Below are positions 52,153 to 59,887 of a stretch of DNA of 64,000 bases, in pieces. The notes beneath the pieces were generated by a model. That model had not been told where the DNA came from. It was given only the letters and a program-made list of their open reading frames with translations, and ran no database searches. The DNA comes from Nitrososphaerota archaeon (GTDB lineage Archaea; Thermoproteota; Nitrososphaeria; Nitrososphaerales; Gagatemarchaeaceae). The DNA lies in the NCBI GenBank assembly GCA_027887045.1, contig JAPCJH010000002.1:1-64000 (forward strand), in the 5' to 3' direction. The position numbers and the translations under genes were made by a program. The first letter of the stretch is position 1. The number at the start of each line of letters is the position of its first letter.

Positions 52153-53223
52153 TTGCCAAGAAAAGACATAATCTGGATCGAGGACCGCGATGCCCAAGAG
52201 CAGGATTTGGTGGGCGGCAAGTACGCAAGTCTTGCCTCCCTCCGAAATACTGGCGTAAATGTTCCGTTGGCCTTTTGCGTCTCCGCGACGGCATACAGAG
52301 ACTTTGTCGAACGGTTCGGCCACAAGCTCGAGAACGAGATATCTGCCGTAGATTTCACCAGCATCGCGTCCGTTGAAAGGGCGGCCGATGCGATTCGGGG
52401 AATGATCACGAGTGCTAACATTCGAGAGGACCTGCGTGAAGAAGTTACAGAAGCATACCGTGGCCTCGGCCCAAGATTGGGTTTGGAGGAAAAAGGCCTT
52501 CCAGTCGCAGTCAGAAGCAGCGCGACCGCAGAAGACTCACCAGACGCGAGCCTTGCTGGATTGCACGAGACGTATCTTTGGATCATGGGAGAGGACAAGG
52601 TGATTCAGCGTATGGTTGACTGTTGGGCAAGTGTGTTCACGGCAAGGTCCCTGACATACAGAAACTCAAAGGGCGTGGATCAGTTTGGAGAGGACATGGC
52701 CGTCGCGGTCCAAACGATGGTTCGTTCCACGACGTCGGGCGTGATGTTTACTCTCAATCCGACAAATGGCGACCCGTCGAAGATTTCAATCGAGTCGAGC
52801 TGGGGACTTGGCGAGGCGATAGTGGGAGGGCTTGTCAGTCCCGATCTATTCGTAGTGGACAAAGTCACGTTTGAGATTCTCGAGAGGCGACTCAGCAGGA
52901 AGCTCAGGCAGTTTAGGGTCTCGGACAACGAGGTCGTCGAGGCCGCGGTCGAGGCGGACAAGCAGGGAATCGCTTCTATCTCTGACGAGCATCTCCTTCA
53001 TCTCGCAAAGCTCGGAAAGGCAATCGAAAAGGAGTATGGCTATTCGCTTGACATCGAATGGGCGATAGACGCTTCACTCAAGTTCCCAGAGGACACCTTC
53101 GTCCTCCAAGCCAGGCCCGAGACCGTCTGGAGTCGCAAGAAAAGAGAGGCGGTTCGAGCGTATGGTGGGGCAGTGGATTTTGTCGTCGACAAACTGATCA
53201 AGGGGGAAAGGATGAGCGATTAA
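52153..53223 (+). CDS. PEP-synthase-like ATP-binding subunit (PpsB-like)
   Basis: The 356-residue protein is the PPDK/PEP-synthase N-terminal ATP-grasp half: WIEDRDAQEQDLVGGKYASL, LPVAVRSSATAEDSPDASLA, AVQTMVRSTTSGVMFTLNPT, SSWGLGEAIVGGLVSPD and IEWAID...FVLQARPETVW. It has no phosphohistidine domain, which sits in the gene before it, two bases away. Splitting into 70- and 40-kDa subunits reproduces PpsA/PpsB of phenylphosphate synthase, which phosphorylates phenol with ATP. TTG 52153 start. Confidence 0.85.
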   Translation: MPRKDIIWIEDRDAQEQDLVGGKYASLASLRNTGVNVPLAFCVSATAYRDFVERFGHKLENEISAVDFTSIASVERAADAIRGMITSANIREDLREEVTEAYRGLGPRLGLEEKGLPVAVRSSATAEDSPDASLAGLHETYLWIMGEDKVIQRMVDCWASVFTARSLTYRNSKGVDQFGEDMAVAVQTMVRSTTSGVMFTLNPTNGDPSKISIESSWGLGEAIVGGLVSPDLFVVDKVTFEILERRLSRKLRQFRVSDNEVVEAAVEADKQGIASISDEHLLHLAKLGKAIEKEYGYSLDIEWAIDASLKFPEDTFVLQARPETVWSRKKREAVRAYGGAVDFVVDKLIKGERMSD

Positions 53224-53314
53224 TGAAGTCAGAAGCTGCTTCGCGCTGGATTGGCAACCGTGACCCGATGCTTCCCGGGAAGCTTTATAGGCCGTGGGCG
53301 ACCCAATTTTACAG

Positions 53315-54343
53315 ATGACCCTCCAGGTCAAGGAAGTCAAAGAGTATCTCCCGCATGTTGTGGCGCTGTGGGATGTCTTCGACACACTGATCCCCCCGAA
53401 TCCGGGGAGACTGGTGGAAACTCATGTGTGGAACGGAAAGGAGATTCTCGAGAAGCTCCACAAAATCGCCTATGAGGTCCAACTCGGTGAGGGAGTAGAA
53501 AGAAAGGTGCTGGTCCCCGTGAACCCGGGGTTGCAAAAATTGGGACTATACACGGCAACTCATACTATCTATGTCGGATTCCAAATTGTCTTGCCAGGGG
53601 AGGTCGCCGGTGCCCATAGACATACACCCTTCGCGTCACGATTCATGATCAGAGGCAAAGCCTCGACGACCGTTGACGGGGTCGGTGTAGAGTTCGAGGA
53701 CGGTGATTTCATAACCACTCCGAGATGGTCTTGGCACGACCACACGAACAATTCGAATGAGCCGGTCGTGTGGCTCGACGCTCTCGACATTCCCGTTCCG
53801 AAGATGCTTCTGTCATCCTTCTTCGAAGACTACGAAGGCGAGACCCAGCCCGTGACGGGTGATCTGAGGGCACGATCCGCTTCGACGGGTCTAACATCAT
53901 CCCTCGATTTGAGCTGGGTTAGAGGGCAGAGCTCCCCGCTAGTCTTCAAGTGGAAAGATACGCATGCGATGCTGAAAGACTTGGGAAGCTTCTCAGACGG
54001 CAGCCCCTTCGATGCGATTACCCTTACCTACCGCGACCCGAGGACGGGCAAGGAAGTATCTGACACACTGGGCGCCGATATCACTCTCTTGAAGAGCGGC
54101 TTGAGAACTAAACCGCACAGGCACACAACGAGTGTAGTATACTACGTCGTAAAGGGGAAGGGGGCTATCGTTGTCGACGGGAAGGAGATGTCGTGGGAGG
54201 AGAACGATGTGGTGTCTCTCACGCCCTGGTTGAGCCACGAGCTCGTCAACGATGGGTCTGGGGACGCCATTCTCTTCTCTCTGAACGATCGGCCTCTCCT
54301 AAAGAACACGGGGCTTTACAGAGTAGAGCCGGCACCAACCTGA
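53315..54343 (+). CDS. Bicupin ring-cleavage dioxygenase (gentisate dioxygenase-like)
   Basis: ATG 53315 lies 26 bases after CTTTATAGG, so I prefer it to the upstream GTG. The 342-residue product has two cupin domains. Domain 1: AGAHRHTPFASRFMIRGKAS (HxH) and TPRWSWHDHTN; domain 2: KPHRHTTSVVYYVVKGKGAI and LTPWLSHEL. This pattern matches gentisate 1,2-dioxygenase/1-hydroxy-2-naphthoate dioxygenase, which use Fe(II) to open an aromatic ring. Confidence 0.83.
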   Translation: MTLQVKEVKEYLPHVVALWDVFDTLIPPNPGRLVETHVWNGKEILEKLHKIAYEVQLGEGVERKVLVPVNPGLQKLGLYTATHTIYVGFQIVLPGEVAGAHRHTPFASRFMIRGKASTTVDGVGVEFEDGDFITTPRWSWHDHTNNSNEPVVWLDALDIPVPKMLLSSFFEDYEGETQPVTGDLRARSASTGLTSSLDLSWVRGQSSPLVFKWKDTHAMLKDLGSFSDGSPFDAITLTYRDPRTGKEVSDTLGADITLLKSGLRTKPHRHTTSVVYYVVKGKGAIVVDGKEMSWEENDVVSLTPWLSHELVNDGSGDAILFSLNDRPLLKNTGLYRVEPAPT

Positions 54344-54406
54344 GCCTAAGGGAAGTTACGCACCCGTCGCAAACTTATTACGGCTAACCCCGTGATGTGA
54401 CTTAGC

Positions 54407-55156
54407 GTGCCGCTTTCTGATGTAAGATGGTTCGGGATCGACTTCGCCTTCACTCTGATGAATCCTCTGACCATGCACCACAGCACTGTCCTGCCCGAGA
54501 TGTACAAGCGGCTCGGGCGAGGGGAAGAAGGGAAGGAGCGGCTCGAGCGATGGTACAAGCTGAGAGAAGCAATGGGTTCTCCTGGCGATGCGCCCCACCA
54601 GAAGGTGAGACTCATGAAGGAGTACAACAGACGGAGGTTGCACGCAGAAGTCTTCGACAATGATCCTGCTGCAATAAAGATGTACGCCGAGATGGAAGCG
54701 ATCGAACGCAGACCACCTGAAGGCACGAAGGAGGCGCTCGAGTACTTGCGAGGAAAAGGGAAGGGGCTCTCCGTGGTCAGCGAAGTTTCTGGCGTGGAGG
54801 GTACACTTTCAATTTCTGAATCGTTGCGAGCGAACAAACTGCTCGGACTCTTCGACGAATTGATCACACCCGCAGGAAGGTTCACGACGACGGGTGCACT
54901 TATTGACGGAGTCACCTTCAAAGGAACGAGCAAGAAGGATGGAACCATCTATGAGCGGCTTGCAAATTACCTCGATTCGAAGGAGGTCGGCACGGGCGCC
55001 AGAGCCATGGTCGGGGACGACCCGAAGTCAGATATCGAATCAGCAAAAGAGCGCGGGTTTGTGACAATACAGTATTCAGGGGTGATCAATCGCGGGAGGA
55101 GCGAGAAGGCAGACTACTTCCTCTCCAATTGGTCAGAGCTTCGCTTGTTGCTATAG
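54407..55156 (+). CDS. HAD-superfamily hydrolase, paralogue of 45500-46240
   Basis: The 249-residue protein has the divergent HAD motif I GIDFAFTLMNP (first Asp kept, second absent), motif II VVSEVSGVEG, and motif IV AMVGDDPKSDIESAK, with LKxPAGRF-like cap LITPAGRFTTTG shared with its paralogue. GTG start. In phenylphosphate carboxylase systems a HAD-type subunit (delta) is used, so a phosphatase-like step on a phosphorylated phenolic is one possibility for the pair. Confidence 0.8.
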   Translation: MPLSDVRWFGIDFAFTLMNPLTMHHSTVLPEMYKRLGRGEEGKERLERWYKLREAMGSPGDAPHQKVRLMKEYNRRRLHAEVFDNDPAAIKMYAEMEAIERRPPEGTKEALEYLRGKGKGLSVVSEVSGVEGTLSISESLRANKLLGLFDELITPAGRFTTTGALIDGVTFKGTSKKDGTIYERLANYLDSKEVGTGARAMVGDDPKSDIESAKERGFVTIQYSGVINRGRSEKADYFLSNWSELRLLL

Positions 55157-55410
55157 CCCGAGTTGACCGCCGACCTAGCACCGCCGTGGGCCTTAACTGA
55201 GGCTTAAAACCAAGGTTGACCGCTCGAACATAAGGCAATCGCTTTCCAGATCTTCGCCTAGGTAAAGAAGGACAGCAGAATCCACCCGTAAAACGTCGAA
55301 GGAGGTGAATATCAACTAAGCCGCAATTCGGGGCCACCAAGAAAGGAGATTGGATCAAAGGGGGGCTCGAGGAAACACGTATACCTCAGATTTTCACCGA
55401 ACTTTCGCGG

Positions 55411-55683
55411 ATGCCCAACTGTCCAAAGTGCGGCCGGTTGATCTCGAATAAGAAGTACGAGCGTCATTTGAGGAGGTGTGGCACCACACACAAGCACGAG
55501 CCGGCGGAATTGTACGTCCCGTCCGCCACGCCTCCTTGGGAAGGAACGAAACGGGGCATCCTGGTGGGTCCACATTCGAAGCGGTCAAGACGCAAACGCC
55601 TGTCCTTTTACGCGGTTCTCCTAGTGGCCCTAGTGTCGGCAGGAGGAATCTTTTTGATCTTTCTTCTGCTTGCGCTTCTCTAG
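55411..55683 (+). CDS. Zinc-ribbon membrane-anchored small protein
   Basis: The 90-residue protein begins MPNCPKCGRLISNKKYERHL, an N-terminal CxxC-H-C type zinc finger (CPKC ... H ... C), then a Pro-rich linker, a basic stretch RSRRKRLS and a C-terminal membrane helix FYAVLLVALVSAGGIFLIFL. A tail-anchored protein with a cytoplasmic metal-binding domain is likely. Function unknown. The 254 bases before it (55157-55410) hold nothing I can support. Confidence 0.65.
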   Translation: MPNCPKCGRLISNKKYERHLRRCGTTHKHEPAELYVPSATPPWEGTKRGILVGPHSKRSRRKRLSFYAVLLVALVSAGGIFLIFLLLALL

Positions 55684-55747
55684 TCAAACGAGGCATACGT
55701 TTCATCATCTCTGTGCCCAAAGATTGCCCGAACGGAATCTGGTTCCC

Positions 55748-56347
55748 TCAGCGAAAGTTCAGTCGATAGACGGCCGAGGCTTGTCCAAGAGGGCCGACCT
55801 TGGTGAAACCAGCCTCTTCGAAGAGCCCGGAAGTCCCGCTCCACAGAAACGACGAAGAGGTCTTCTTCCCCCTTCCGGTAATAACGGGATAAGCCTCGAG
55901 ACCGTCGCCCCCGGCCTTTCTGGCTGATTCTATGGCCCCGAGAAGCGCGCGGCGTGCGACTCCAAGACTTCGGTGGCGCCTGTCGACGAAGAAGCAGGTA
56001 ATCCTCCAGAAGTTCCCTTTGGGGGCGGCGTATCCCTTCTTCTTGTCGATCCTTGGGAGTTCCTCTTTCGGACCGAACTGACACCAGCCGACTGGGTCAT
56101 CTCCGCAGTAAACTAGGACCCCGTGCGACTTTCCGACCCTCACAAGTTGCTTCTTGTCAGACTTGTTTTGGAGCGCCGTTCTCTTGCTCCACCCTTCAGT
56201 CAAATGGTAGAACATGCACCAGCAACCGCCCCAAACGCCGCGGTTCTCTTCGAAGAGCTTCTCGAAATCCAACCAGGTTCTTGAGGAGAGCTCTCTTGAG
56301 GTGAGGGCCACATCTCGGGAGGTTTCGTGATGGTGATCGTCGGACAA
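55748..56347 (-). CDS. GNAT-family N-acetyltransferase
   Basis: The 199-residue protein has a GNAT core: GDDPVGWCQFGPKEELPRID, ITCFFVDRRHRSLGVARRAL (acetyl-CoA pyrophosphate loop, RHRSLGVA) and a C-terminal FEEAGFTKVG. A Cys-rich GGCWCMFYHL near the N-terminus is unusual. Acetyl acceptor unknown. TTG 56347 is six bases after the upstream gene's stop, so they form an operon. Confidence 0.85.
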   Translation of the reverse strand: MSDDHHHETSRDVALTSRELSSRTWLDFEKLFEENRGVWGGCWCMFYHLTEGWSKRTALQNKSDKKQLVRVGKSHGVLVYCGDDPVGWCQFGPKEELPRIDKKKGYAAPKGNFWRITCFFVDRRHRSLGVARRALLGAIESARKAGGDGLEAYPVITGRGKKTSSSFLWSGTSGLFEEAGFTKVGPLGQASAVYRLNFR

Positions 56348-56353
56348 CTGAAT

Positions 56354-57871
56354 TCAGATCCCGGCGGGTTCCCCGTCCCCCCTCACGTCGCACACCCCTT
56401 TCCTCACGTTCCCGGCCACCTCGACGCCCTGAGCCACGCCCGTCTTGCCGGGGTGCGCAACCTCCTCCGGCTGGAAGGAGATACCTCTCAACCCTCTGTA
56501 CCCTTGCTCAATGAGTAGCGATTTCCCGCCTCGCCATAGGAATCGGGGGAAATCTATTGTCTCCTCCAGAGACATCGAATAGTCCAGGAGGTTCGTCAGG
56601 AATAGGGCGTGCTGCTGCGGTCTGAGGTCGCCACCGCTGCTCCCCAATCCTATGACCGAACTCTCACGCTCGACGAGAAGCGCGGAGAGAGTGTGTAATG
56701 GTCTCTTTCGAGGCTCCAATTTGTTCGGCCCCTGCATTGCGAAGGCAGCTCCCCGATTGTTCAGGAAGAGGCCGCAAGGTTCCACGAAGACTCTTGATCC
56801 AAAGTGATGGAAGAGGCTCTGGATTGCAGAGACGACGTTCCCTTCCTGGTCGGCAACGGCGAAGAAGGTCGTGTCGGCCCGATCAAGGGTGAACTGGACC
56901 GGGGCGCCTGGAATGTTTTCCCCCACGGCTGGTGCGAGGAATCTATCGAGGTCAATTTTCAAGAACCTCGGATCGCCGAGCATTCGGTCCCGCTTCTGGT
57001 ATGAAGGGATCACCGCCCTCAGCGTCAACTCGACACGTTCGGCTGAATCGGGTTCGGGTCTTCCACCGTCAAAGCTCTGGAGATACTTCAGGATCAGAAG
57101 GGTCGTTGCGCCCATGCTGTTCGGGGGGATTTCGTAGACGCTTGCACCTCGGTACTCCATCCTGAGAGGCTCGACCCATTCGGGTCGGAAATCGGACAGG
57201 TCGCTCGGGTCGGTGGGCACACCCAACTTTGATAATTCGGAACAGATGCTGTCGGCTATCCAGCCCTCATAGAACGCGTCGGGACCTCTTTCTCTGATCT
57301 CATTCAGAACTTTGCCAAGGTTCGGCTGTTTGAGCACGTCTCCTTCTTTGAGTGGAGCGCGGTTCCGCGCAAAAATCGAGTGCGAAGCGGCCGGGAGGTC
57401 GAGGAAGGTTGCCCTTAACGATCGGGCAAAGCCGGCAGAAATCGGAAAACCGTGCTCTGCGCAATCAAGAGCTGGAGAGAGGAGGTCCGCAAATTCAAGG
57501 TTTCCAAACCTTTTGTGGAGAACGGAAACACCCTTGACGATTCCCGGGACCACGACGGAAGTCGCGCCGAAGAGCGGAACCCTGTTCTCCCCGCGATTCT
57601 TCAGAAAGTCGATCGAGAGTGACTTCGGAGCCCATCCGCTCGAGTTCAGGCAGTGGACCTTCCCCGTCTTGGCTTCGTGAAAGAGGACGAAGCAGTCCCC
57701 GCCCAAACCCCCCAGTTGATGCTGGACGACCCCAATAGTGAAGCTTACGGCGGCCGCGGCGTCGGCGGCGTTCCCTCCCTTCCGCAAGACATCGCAACCG
57801 GCGTTGGAAGCGAGGATGTGTTCGCTAGCGACTGCGCCATGGCTCGTGATTGAGACCCTGCTCAGGACCAC
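56354..57871 (-). CDS. Gamma-glutamyltransferase family protein
   Basis: The 505-residue product has the GGT fold: ISTHGAVASEH-like start SITSHGAVASEHILAS, GGNAADAAAAVSFTIGVVQ, nucleophile Thr within DTTFFAVADQEGNVVSAIQ, and the oxyanion motif LGSSGGDLRPQQ. Such proteins self-cleave at the Thr and transfer or hydrolyse gamma-glutamyl or cephalosporin-like amides. There is no signal peptide, so it is cytoplasmic. Archaeal substrates are uncertain. GTG start 57871; divergent from a DNA-binding protein. Confidence 0.85.
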   Translation of the reverse strand: MVLSRVSITSHGAVASEHILASNAGCDVLRKGGNAADAAAAVSFTIGVVQHQLGGLGGDCFVLFHEAKTGKVHCLNSSGWAPKSLSIDFLKNRGENRVPLFGATSVVVPGIVKGVSVLHKRFGNLEFADLLSPALDCAEHGFPISAGFARSLRATFLDLPAASHSIFARNRAPLKEGDVLKQPNLGKVLNEIRERGPDAFYEGWIADSICSELSKLGVPTDPSDLSDFRPEWVEPLRMEYRGASVYEIPPNSMGATTLLILKYLQSFDGGRPEPDSAERVELTLRAVIPSYQKRDRMLGDPRFLKIDLDRFLAPAVGENIPGAPVQFTLDRADTTFFAVADQEGNVVSAIQSLFHHFGSRVFVEPCGLFLNNRGAAFAMQGPNKLEPRKRPLHTLSALLVERESSVIGLGSSGGDLRPQQHALFLTNLLDYSMSLEETIDFPRFLWRGGKSLLIEQGYRGLRGISFQPEEVAHPGKTGVAQGVEVAGNVRKGVCDVRGDGEPAGI

Positions 57872-57926
57872 TTGCGCATGAACGGGCTAGACCGCTAATA
57901 AGAATGCCCGAGATCGAAGTGGCGTA

Positions 57927-57935
57927 TTTATATAG
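57927..57935 (+). promoter_or_regulatory. TATA box of the ArsR-like regulator gene
   Basis: TTTATATAG centred 30 bases before the ATG at 57961; implies a leaderless or nearly leaderless message and rules out the longer open frame starting at 57850, which would span the promoter. Confidence 0.65.
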
Positions 57936-57960
57936 AAATGCGGCACTATACAACTTCACA

Positions 57961-58641
57961 ATGGGTACCGGCGGTTCGAGCGCAGAGCTGGATTCTATAC
58001 TTGTTACTGTAGAGAATCCCATCCGGCGCAGGATTTTGAGGAGACTAAGCGAGGAGCCCGGCTATCAGTTGCAGCTCTCGAGGGAACTCGGCTTGAGCCA
58101 ACAACTTGTAGCGAAGCATCTCGACAGCATGGAAGACGTGGGTCTTGTAACTTCAATGCTTGAAGCGAGTCCTCGGGGTCCTAAGAGGAAGGAGTATCTA
58201 CTCCAGAAGAGCGTTTCGATCACTATCGATTTCGCCCCGAATCTTTTCAGGGCGAAGGTGTTCTCGTTCGGCGGGGCGGCGGACAAGGAGGAAGGGTCGG
58301 ACAGCGCATCCCTCGCGGCGAAGTTGAGCGACGTCATCCGGAGCCCTGACGAGGCGTCGAAGATTGGGCCGCTCGCGCAGGTCATGGCCGAAGTCGACCG
58401 CAAGCTCACCAAGATCGAAGACGAGCGCGCCGTGCTACTTTACCTGAGGAGTCTCGCGTTCAAAGAGGCCGCAAAGGCCAGCGGCGCCCTCAGACGCGGG
58501 GATAGAAAGAAGATGCTGCAATACCTTCTCCGAGAACAGAGTGAAGGTGTCGACACAATGTCGGAGTCCTTAGGTCTCCAGGCTCAGATTGTGGGGGATA
58601 TCCTCTCCGAGATCGAGAGGGATTTCTCGTTTCGCGAGTAG
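57961..58641 (+). CDS. ArsR-like winged-helix transcription regulator
   Basis: The 226-residue protein has an N-terminal HTH: LDSILVTVENPIRRRILRRL, then YQLQLSRELGLSQQLVAKHL and DSMEDVGLV, as in ArsR/SmtB-like regulators. The remainder is a helical C-terminal domain with low-complexity charged regions. No metal-binding ArsR motif (CVC) is visible, so the effector is unknown. ATG chosen by promoter spacing. Divergent from the gamma-glutamyltransferase gene, which it may regulate. Confidence 0.82.
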   Translation: MGTGGSSAELDSILVTVENPIRRRILRRLSEEPGYQLQLSRELGLSQQLVAKHLDSMEDVGLVTSMLEASPRGPKRKEYLLQKSVSITIDFAPNLFRAKVFSFGGAADKEEGSDSASLAAKLSDVIRSPDEASKIGPLAQVMAEVDRKLTKIEDERAVLLYLRSLAFKEAAKASGALRRGDRKKMLQYLLREQSEGVDTMSESLGLQAQIVGDILSEIERDFSFRE

Positions 58642-58694
58642 TCTAGCCTCTGGGCTCGGATGTCAAAAAATAGAAGGAGGAGAGCGTGTCTCCT

Positions 58695-58871
58695 CTAAAT
58701 TCCTAGATTTGGGAAATTCGCCTGAGGGACGCCTAGTTGCGTCTGCAGAGTCCTGATTCGGGTGGCATACTCTTTCATGCGGCTGGTGTCGTTCTGGACT
58801 TTTGCGATTTTGTATGCCTTCCATGCCTTCCTTAGTGCTCCCCAAATCTGACCTTTGCTGTAAACGGTCAT
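58695..58871 (-). CDS. 58-residue conserved small protein, paralogue of 2438-2617
   Basis: The frame from ATG 58871 encodes MTVYSKGQIWGALRKAWKAY, then KIAKVQNDTSRMKEYATRIR and TLQTQLGVPQANFPNLGI. It is strongly similar to the 59-residue protein at 2438-2617 in length and throughout (for example KGQ-WGAL-KAW-Y and RIRTLQ). Basic, helical, soluble. It lies between a regulator gene and proline dehydrogenase and reads in the same direction as the latter. Function unknown. Confidence 0.8.
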   Translation of the reverse strand: MTVYSKGQIWGALRKAWKAYKIAKVQNDTSRMKEYATRIRTLQTQLGVPQANFPNLGI

Positions 58872-58985
58872 TTTTGAATGCCTCCAGTAGACGTAAAGAT
58901 GATTCAGGCTATTTTGGGCGCGAAGTCTAGAGAACTTGAGCCAGTAATCAAACTCTTGTATCGTGCCGTAGAGAACCGAGAGGGG

Positions 58986-59831
58986 CTAGAAAAGAGAACG
59001 GAGCAAGAGAAGGATGTTGCTCGGATGCTCGCTGATACGACGTTTGGAATAGGCGTACCACTGCGACCCGTACGGGAGATACTCCCCCACCTTGTATCCT
59101 GCTTGGACGAGCTTATCCTTGAGTCCATCTTGGATTCCCTTCAACATCTGAAACTCAAAGCGGGCCTTGCCGGAGTTGGCGAGCTCCTTTGCTTGATCGA
59201 TGAGCTTCGGGTCGTGAGTCGCGATCACAAAGTCGTCCCCCTTTTTGAAGAGGGTTTCCATCAGCTTGGAGTAGTTTTCGGTCGCTTCTGCCCGATTGTT
59301 GAAAACGAGGTCGGGCGGCTCCTTGTACGCGCCCTTTACCAACCGAATCTTAGCCCCCTTGCCCAAAATCGTCTCGAGGTCCTTGGCGCTCCTCCGCATG
59401 TAGGACTGGAGGGCCAAGCCAACCATCGGATGCGATGGAAGGACATCCAAATAGATCTGCAGCGTCTTCTCTAGAACTCGCGAACTCTCCATGTCTATCC
59501 AGAGCATCTGGCCCAGGGCTTCTGAGCGACCAATCACCTCCGCAAGTCTCTTTATGGCTCCTGTCTCGTCTGTCAAAAGTCCGAACTGTGTCAGCTTCAC
59601 CGAGACGCACCCTTTTATTCCCGAATCTGAAATTGCCTTCTGCACCGAGAGGTATTCCCGCATATGCGCGTCGGCAATCGAGGGGTCGGAGATTTCCTCC
59701 CCGAGATAGTTGAGGACGACGCTCATCCTCCGCTGGTTCGCCTTCAGAGCCTCCTTAATCGCGGAAGCCGAGTCGGTTCCCGCAATCCATCTCTTTGCGA
59801 CTCTGAGAAGAAGGCCTTGTCCGAGACCCAA
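58986..59831 (-). CDS. putA: Proline dehydrogenase
   Basis: The 281-residue (from TTG 59831) TIM-barrel flavoenzyme has PRODH motifs: GCVSVKLTQFGLL, WIDMESSRVLEKTLQIYLD, IRLVKGAYKEPPDLVF (strand with the Lys/Arg FAD region), ATHDPKLIDQA, FEFQMLKGIQDGL and the C-terminal GSQWYAYSKRRISEHPSN. It oxidises proline to pyrroline-5-carboxylate. A frame extends to ATG 59858, but the shared promoter sits there. It is divergent from the prolidase gene, forming a proline salvage pair. Confidence 0.92.
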   Translation of the reverse strand: MGLGQGLLLRVAKRWIAGTDSASAIKEALKANQRRMSVVLNYLGEEISDPSIADAHMREYLSVQKAISDSGIKGCVSVKLTQFGLLTDETGAIKRLAEVIGRSEALGQMLWIDMESSRVLEKTLQIYLDVLPSHPMVGLALQSYMRRSAKDLETILGKGAKIRLVKGAYKEPPDLVFNNRAEATENYSKLMETLFKKGDDFVIATHDPKLIDQAKELANSGKARFEFQMLKGIQDGLKDKLVQAGYKVGEYLPYGSQWYAYSKRRISEHPSNILLLLRSLF

Positions 59832-59854
59832 TTTGGAGCGACGGGAGCGTGAGG

Positions 59855-59866
59855 ACATATTAAGAG
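59855..59866. promoter_or_regulatory. Shared bidirectional TATA for proline dehydrogenase and prolidase
   Basis: CATATTAAG on the plus strand (CTTAATATG on the minus) lies 24-28 bases from ATG 59888 of the prolidase and from TTG 59831 of proline dehydrogenase. One element could therefore set two leaderless transcripts in opposite directions. Confidence 0.5.
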
Positions 59867-59887
59867 TCGTTCGCTCACACGCGGGCG

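Noticed and set aside
58878-59474. Open frame of 198 codons on the plus strand
   Set aside because: Antisense to proline dehydrogenase, whose motifs are complete on the minus strand.
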